The notes beneath the pieces are model-generated. The model was not told where the DNA came from and did no database searches. It saw only the letters and a program-made list of their open reading frames with translations. 7,935 bases of DNA from Candidatus Zixiibacteriota bacterium (GTDB lineage: Bacteria > Zixibacteria > MSB-5A5 > GN15 > PGXB01). The position numbers and the translations under genes are program-made. Location: NCBI GenBank assembly GCA_024230695.1, contig JAAERC010000648.1, positions 1 to 7,935 of the forward strand, given 5' to 3'. Shown piece after piece: positions 6,690-7,935 of this stretch (the stretch's first letter is position 1; every line of letters starts with the position of its first letter).

Positions 6690-6694
6690 ACAAT

Positions 6695-6868
6695 CTAAAA
6701 AAGAGTATAAATAAATGGGGCCAGTGCTGATGATTCAGTCAAAACAATCAGAAGCGATAATAAAATCAAAAACAGCAGAATTGGTGTGAGCCACCATCGC
6801 TTTGAGTTTTTCAAAAAAACTAAAAACTCACCTAACAGCCTGAGCCGACTTTTTAATTGATCAAACAT
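6695..6868 (-). CDS. DUF5989-like small membrane protein
   Basis: A 57-residue protein with an amphipathic N-terminal segment (FDQLKSRLRLLGEFLVFLK), a basic/aromatic NSKRWW at 21-26, one transmembrane helix (about 27-45) and the ending SSALAPFIYTLF. The KRWW-helix-SSALAPFIYTLF arrangement is what I know as DUF5989, whose members are around 50 residues and are often found next to SGNH hydrolases, SxtJ-like membrane proteins and carbamoyltransferases. Its role is not known; a membrane scaffold for the neighbouring hydrolase is an inference. The longer reading from a TTG at 6904 would start inside the candidate promoter and exceed family length, so the ATG at 6868 is chosen. There is no Shine-Dalgarno. 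Confidence 0.85.
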   Translation of the reverse strand: MFDQLKSRLRLLGEFLVFLKNSKRWWLTPILLFLILLSLLIVLTESSALAPFIYTLF

Positions 6869-6876
6869 TATTTTTA

Positions 6877-6904
6877 AATATAACTGTCGCTGGCGATTTT
6901 TCAA
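6877..6904 (-). promoter_or_regulatory. Candidate leaderless promoter of the DUF5989/SGNH pair
   Basis: On the minus strand TTGAAA (plus 6899-6904; 5 of 6) is followed after 16 nt by TATATT (6877-6882; 5 of 6). The -10 ends 8 nt before the ATG at 6868, so the transcript would start at or within a couple of bases of the start codon, in line with the missing Shine-Dalgarno. Confidence 0.5.
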
Positions 6905-7049
6905 CCGTTATTGTGAAAAAATGCCATATTTGAAACTACAATATAATTGAATCGCTTGAATTTGGATAGATTTTGTGTTAACCTGTTTTCTTAAAATAGT
7001 TAATAAATAGTCTAAGAAGCTATTAAAGCCAAAATTGCCAAAGAAGTTA

Positions 7050-7055
7050 AAGGAG
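7050..7055 (+). promoter_or_regulatory. Shine-Dalgarno site fixing the start of the small secreted protein
   Basis: AAGGAG lies 7 nt before ATG at 7063 and 4 nt before the in-frame TTG at 7060. Spacing favours the ATG. Confidence 0.7.
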
Positions 7056-7062
7056 ATATTTG

Positions 7063-7473
7063 ATGAGACATTTTTTAAACTTATTTATGATCCTGTCTAT
7101 ATTGTTGTTATGTTCATTTTCAGCATATGGATTACCGTCGATTGATGGCAAAGTTTTTGGGCTTTATCCGATTGTCAATGAGGTTTCATTGCTGAAAAAT
7201 GTTGATGATGCCGGGGTTGATCGCGGGATGACAATGCAGGTAATTGCTATTAATAGTTTTAAACTTTGGACCGAATTCACTTTTGAATTTACAGCTGATT
7301 TTAACTGGGATACTGCCTATGATTTTGATGGGTCGCTTATGAGTAATGACCATTATATCGAGCTTTCATTGGTTAAGCCGATCATTAAAAACATCTCTCT
7401 AAATTATCAACGGATTCATTCGACTTTTGAGACTGAACCGATCAATCAATTTGGACTTCGTTTTTCGTTTTAA
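7063..7473 (+). CDS. Small secreted beta-strand-rich protein, possible outer-membrane protein
   Basis: A 136-residue protein with a Sec signal peptide (MRHFLNLF, a hydrophobic core, then SAYG, cleavage probably around residue 23). The mature chain of about 112 residues alternates polar and hydrophobic residues in strand-like runs (LWTEFTFEFTADFNWD, HYIELSLVKPI, ISLNYQRIHSTF) and ends NQFGLRFSF. A C-terminal Phe on an amphipathic last strand is the usual recognition signal for the BAM machinery, so an outer-membrane barrel or barrel fragment is plausible. At this length only about six strands fit, short of the usual eight, so it may oligomerise, be a degenerate barrel, or be a soluble beta protein. 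I do not recognise a named family. It is divergently placed from the DUF5989/SGNH pair with 194 nt between the start codons, and no convincing promoter for it was found in that gap. Confidence 0.7.
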   Translation: MRHFLNLFMILSILLLCSFSAYGLPSIDGKVFGLYPIVNEVSLLKNVDDAGVDRGMTMQVIAINSFKLWTEFTFEFTADFNWDTAYDFDGSLMSNDHYIELSLVKPIIKNISLNYQRIHSTFETEPINQFGLRFSF

Positions 7474-7520
7474 ACTGCGATTTGGAGAACCATAAACAGA
7501 AAGAAAATGCATATTTTAAC

Positions 7521-7548
7521 TTGACAAGGAATCATCAAATATTATATT
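7521..7548 (+). promoter_or_regulatory. Consensus-like sigma70 promoter
   Basis: A perfect TTGACA at 7521-7526 is 16 nt from TATATT at 7543-7548 (5 of 6). A TATTAA at 18 nt spacing overlaps it. This is the best promoter match in the window. Initiation is expected around 7554-7556, just ahead of a terminator hairpin rather than a recognisable gene. Confidence 0.6.
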
Positions 7549-7553
7549 AATTA

Positions 7554-7614
7554 TGACCTTAGACATAAATCCCTCCCACCTCTTGGTCCCATTGGGGCCG
7601 AGGGGTATTTTTTG
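7554..7614 (+). ncRNA. Candidate short RNA or transcription attenuator leader
   Basis: The span runs from the expected start of the promoter at 7521 to the end of the T-run of the intrinsic terminator, giving an RNA of about 60 nt. Its first 24 nt or so look unpaired and contain AUAAAUCCCUCCC (7565-7577), followed by the hairpin. A C-rich single-stranded patch next to a terminator hairpin is a common arrangement in trans-acting bacterial sRNAs that cover Shine-Dalgarno sites. An alternative is a leader that attenuates transcription into the DUF4159-like gene downstream. No known RNA family was recognised. Confidence 0.4.
7578..7613 (+). terminator. Strong intrinsic terminator
   Basis: Thirteen consecutive pairs join 7578-7590 to 7594-7606 (four of them G-U) around a 3-nt loop, followed by one A and six T. 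It lies about 105 nt after the small secreted protein gene and about 82 nt before the DUF4159-like start, so it could end the former, end the candidate sRNA, or control entry into the latter. The G-U pairs sit so that the reverse complement is less stable, which favours the plus direction. Confidence 0.9.
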
Positions 7615-7695
7615 TACCTGTTTTATTATTTTTTAGGTCGTGAAAAAATATAATTAATTATTCGACGAAATTGTCCGTTGTGTAGTATATATAGT

Positions 7696-7935
7696 ATGGT
7701 TAAGAGAATGAAAAAAAACCGCATGTTTACAATGTTTTTGACCTTATTTATGTCTGCATTTTTTCTTATTTCGGTTTGGTCGGAAACTTCGGCGCAAACT
7801 CCGGAATTACGCAGAATTTTGGGAAATGCCCCGGCTCGTCTGCAAAATGAAGATCATGTTAGTCCCTCCGCTGTTTCAGTCGCCCGTTTACATTATAGCG
7901 GTGGCGGCGATTGGTATTGGGGTGGTTCGGCTTTA
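7696..7935 (+). CDS. Start of a secreted DUF4159-like protein (partial, cut by window end)
   Basis: The reading frame is open for 80 codons to the last base. Residues 1-34 form a signal peptide: a basic start (VKRMKKNR), a long hydrophobic stretch and SETSAQ, with cleavage probably after SAQ. From residue 59 on, AVSVARLHYSGGGDWYWGGSAL resembles the opening of DUF4159 domains, where an ARLxYxGGGDWY-like strand precedes the rest of an approximately 200-residue domain. Function is unknown; related proteins are often found in outer-envelope or gliding/ATPase-associated loci, which cannot be checked here. In-frame ATGs also exist at 7708, 7723 and 7732, none with a good Shine-Dalgarno, so the start is uncertain. 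A TATAAT at 7649-7654 could be its own -10 box, with only a poor -35. Confidence 0.65.
   Translation, partial: MVKRMKKNRMFTMFLTLFMSAFFLISVWSETSAQTPELRRILGNAPARLQNEDHVSPSAVSVARLHYSGGGDWYWGGSAL

Noticed and set aside
7553..7636. A 27-codon frame (starting MTLDINPSHLL) beginning with ATG near the expected start of the TTGACA promoter and running through the terminator hairpin.
   Set aside because: It could be a leader peptide, but it has no SD, begins slightly upstream of the likely transcript start, shows no run of a single regulatory amino acid, and its codons are dictated by the hairpin. Kept only as an idea linked to the attenuator hypothesis.

Overview
The window reads as a stretch of moderately AT-rich chromosome from a Gram-negative-type bacterium. 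Evidence for an outer membrane is a lipobox protein, a short secreted beta-strand protein ending in Phe, and several Sec signal peptides. The mix of families (MEMO-AMMECR1 fusion, DUF2914-like, DUF5989-like with an SGNH hydrolase, DUF4159-like) and the mixture of SD-led and SD-less genes would fit an uncultured lineage of the FCB group, such as Zixibacteria. That placement is an inference from recalled family distribution, not something the sequence proves. No mobile element, CRISPR array, tRNA or rRNA was seen.

Layout, left to right. (1) Positions 1-100 hold the probable last codons of an upstream gene and its intrinsic terminator. (2) A MEMO-AMMECR1 two-domain fusion (AmmeMemoRadiSam components B and A in one chain) lies at 223-1656. 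(3) A tight three-gene set follows: an extended SDR NAD-dependent epimerase/dehydratase, a small four-helix membrane protein overlapping it by 4 nt, and a PLP fold-type I class V aminotransferase/lyase 16 nt later. (4) An exported DUF2914-like protein sits at 4433-4984 with a clear terminator. (5) On the minus strand, read right to left, are a 57-aa DUF5989-like membrane protein and an N-terminally anchored SGNH/GDSL hydrolase separated by only 5 nt, then a separately promoted cysteine-rich lipoprotein that ends in an inverted repeat facing the DUF2914 gene. (6) Back on the plus strand are a small secreted beta-rich protein, a 222-nt intergenic region carrying a consensus-like promoter only about 25-30 nt ahead of a perfect 13-bp terminator hairpin, and the beginning of a secreted DUF4159-like protein cut by the window edge.

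How they may work together. The SDR/membrane protein/class V enzyme set looks co-transcribed and could modify one small metabolite at or near the membrane. The DUF5989/SGNH pair looks like part of an envelope glycan or small-molecule acyl-modification locus. The most unusual non-coding signal is the promoter-terminator unit at 7521-7614. It would give a roughly 60-nt RNA whose unpaired part carries a C-rich stretch complementary to Shine-Dalgarno sequences. A second regulatory theme is that two genes without a Shine-Dalgarno sequence (SDR and DUF5989-like) each have a sigma70-like -10 box exactly 8 nt before the ATG, suggesting leaderless mRNAs. All gaps between genes are under 300 nt.
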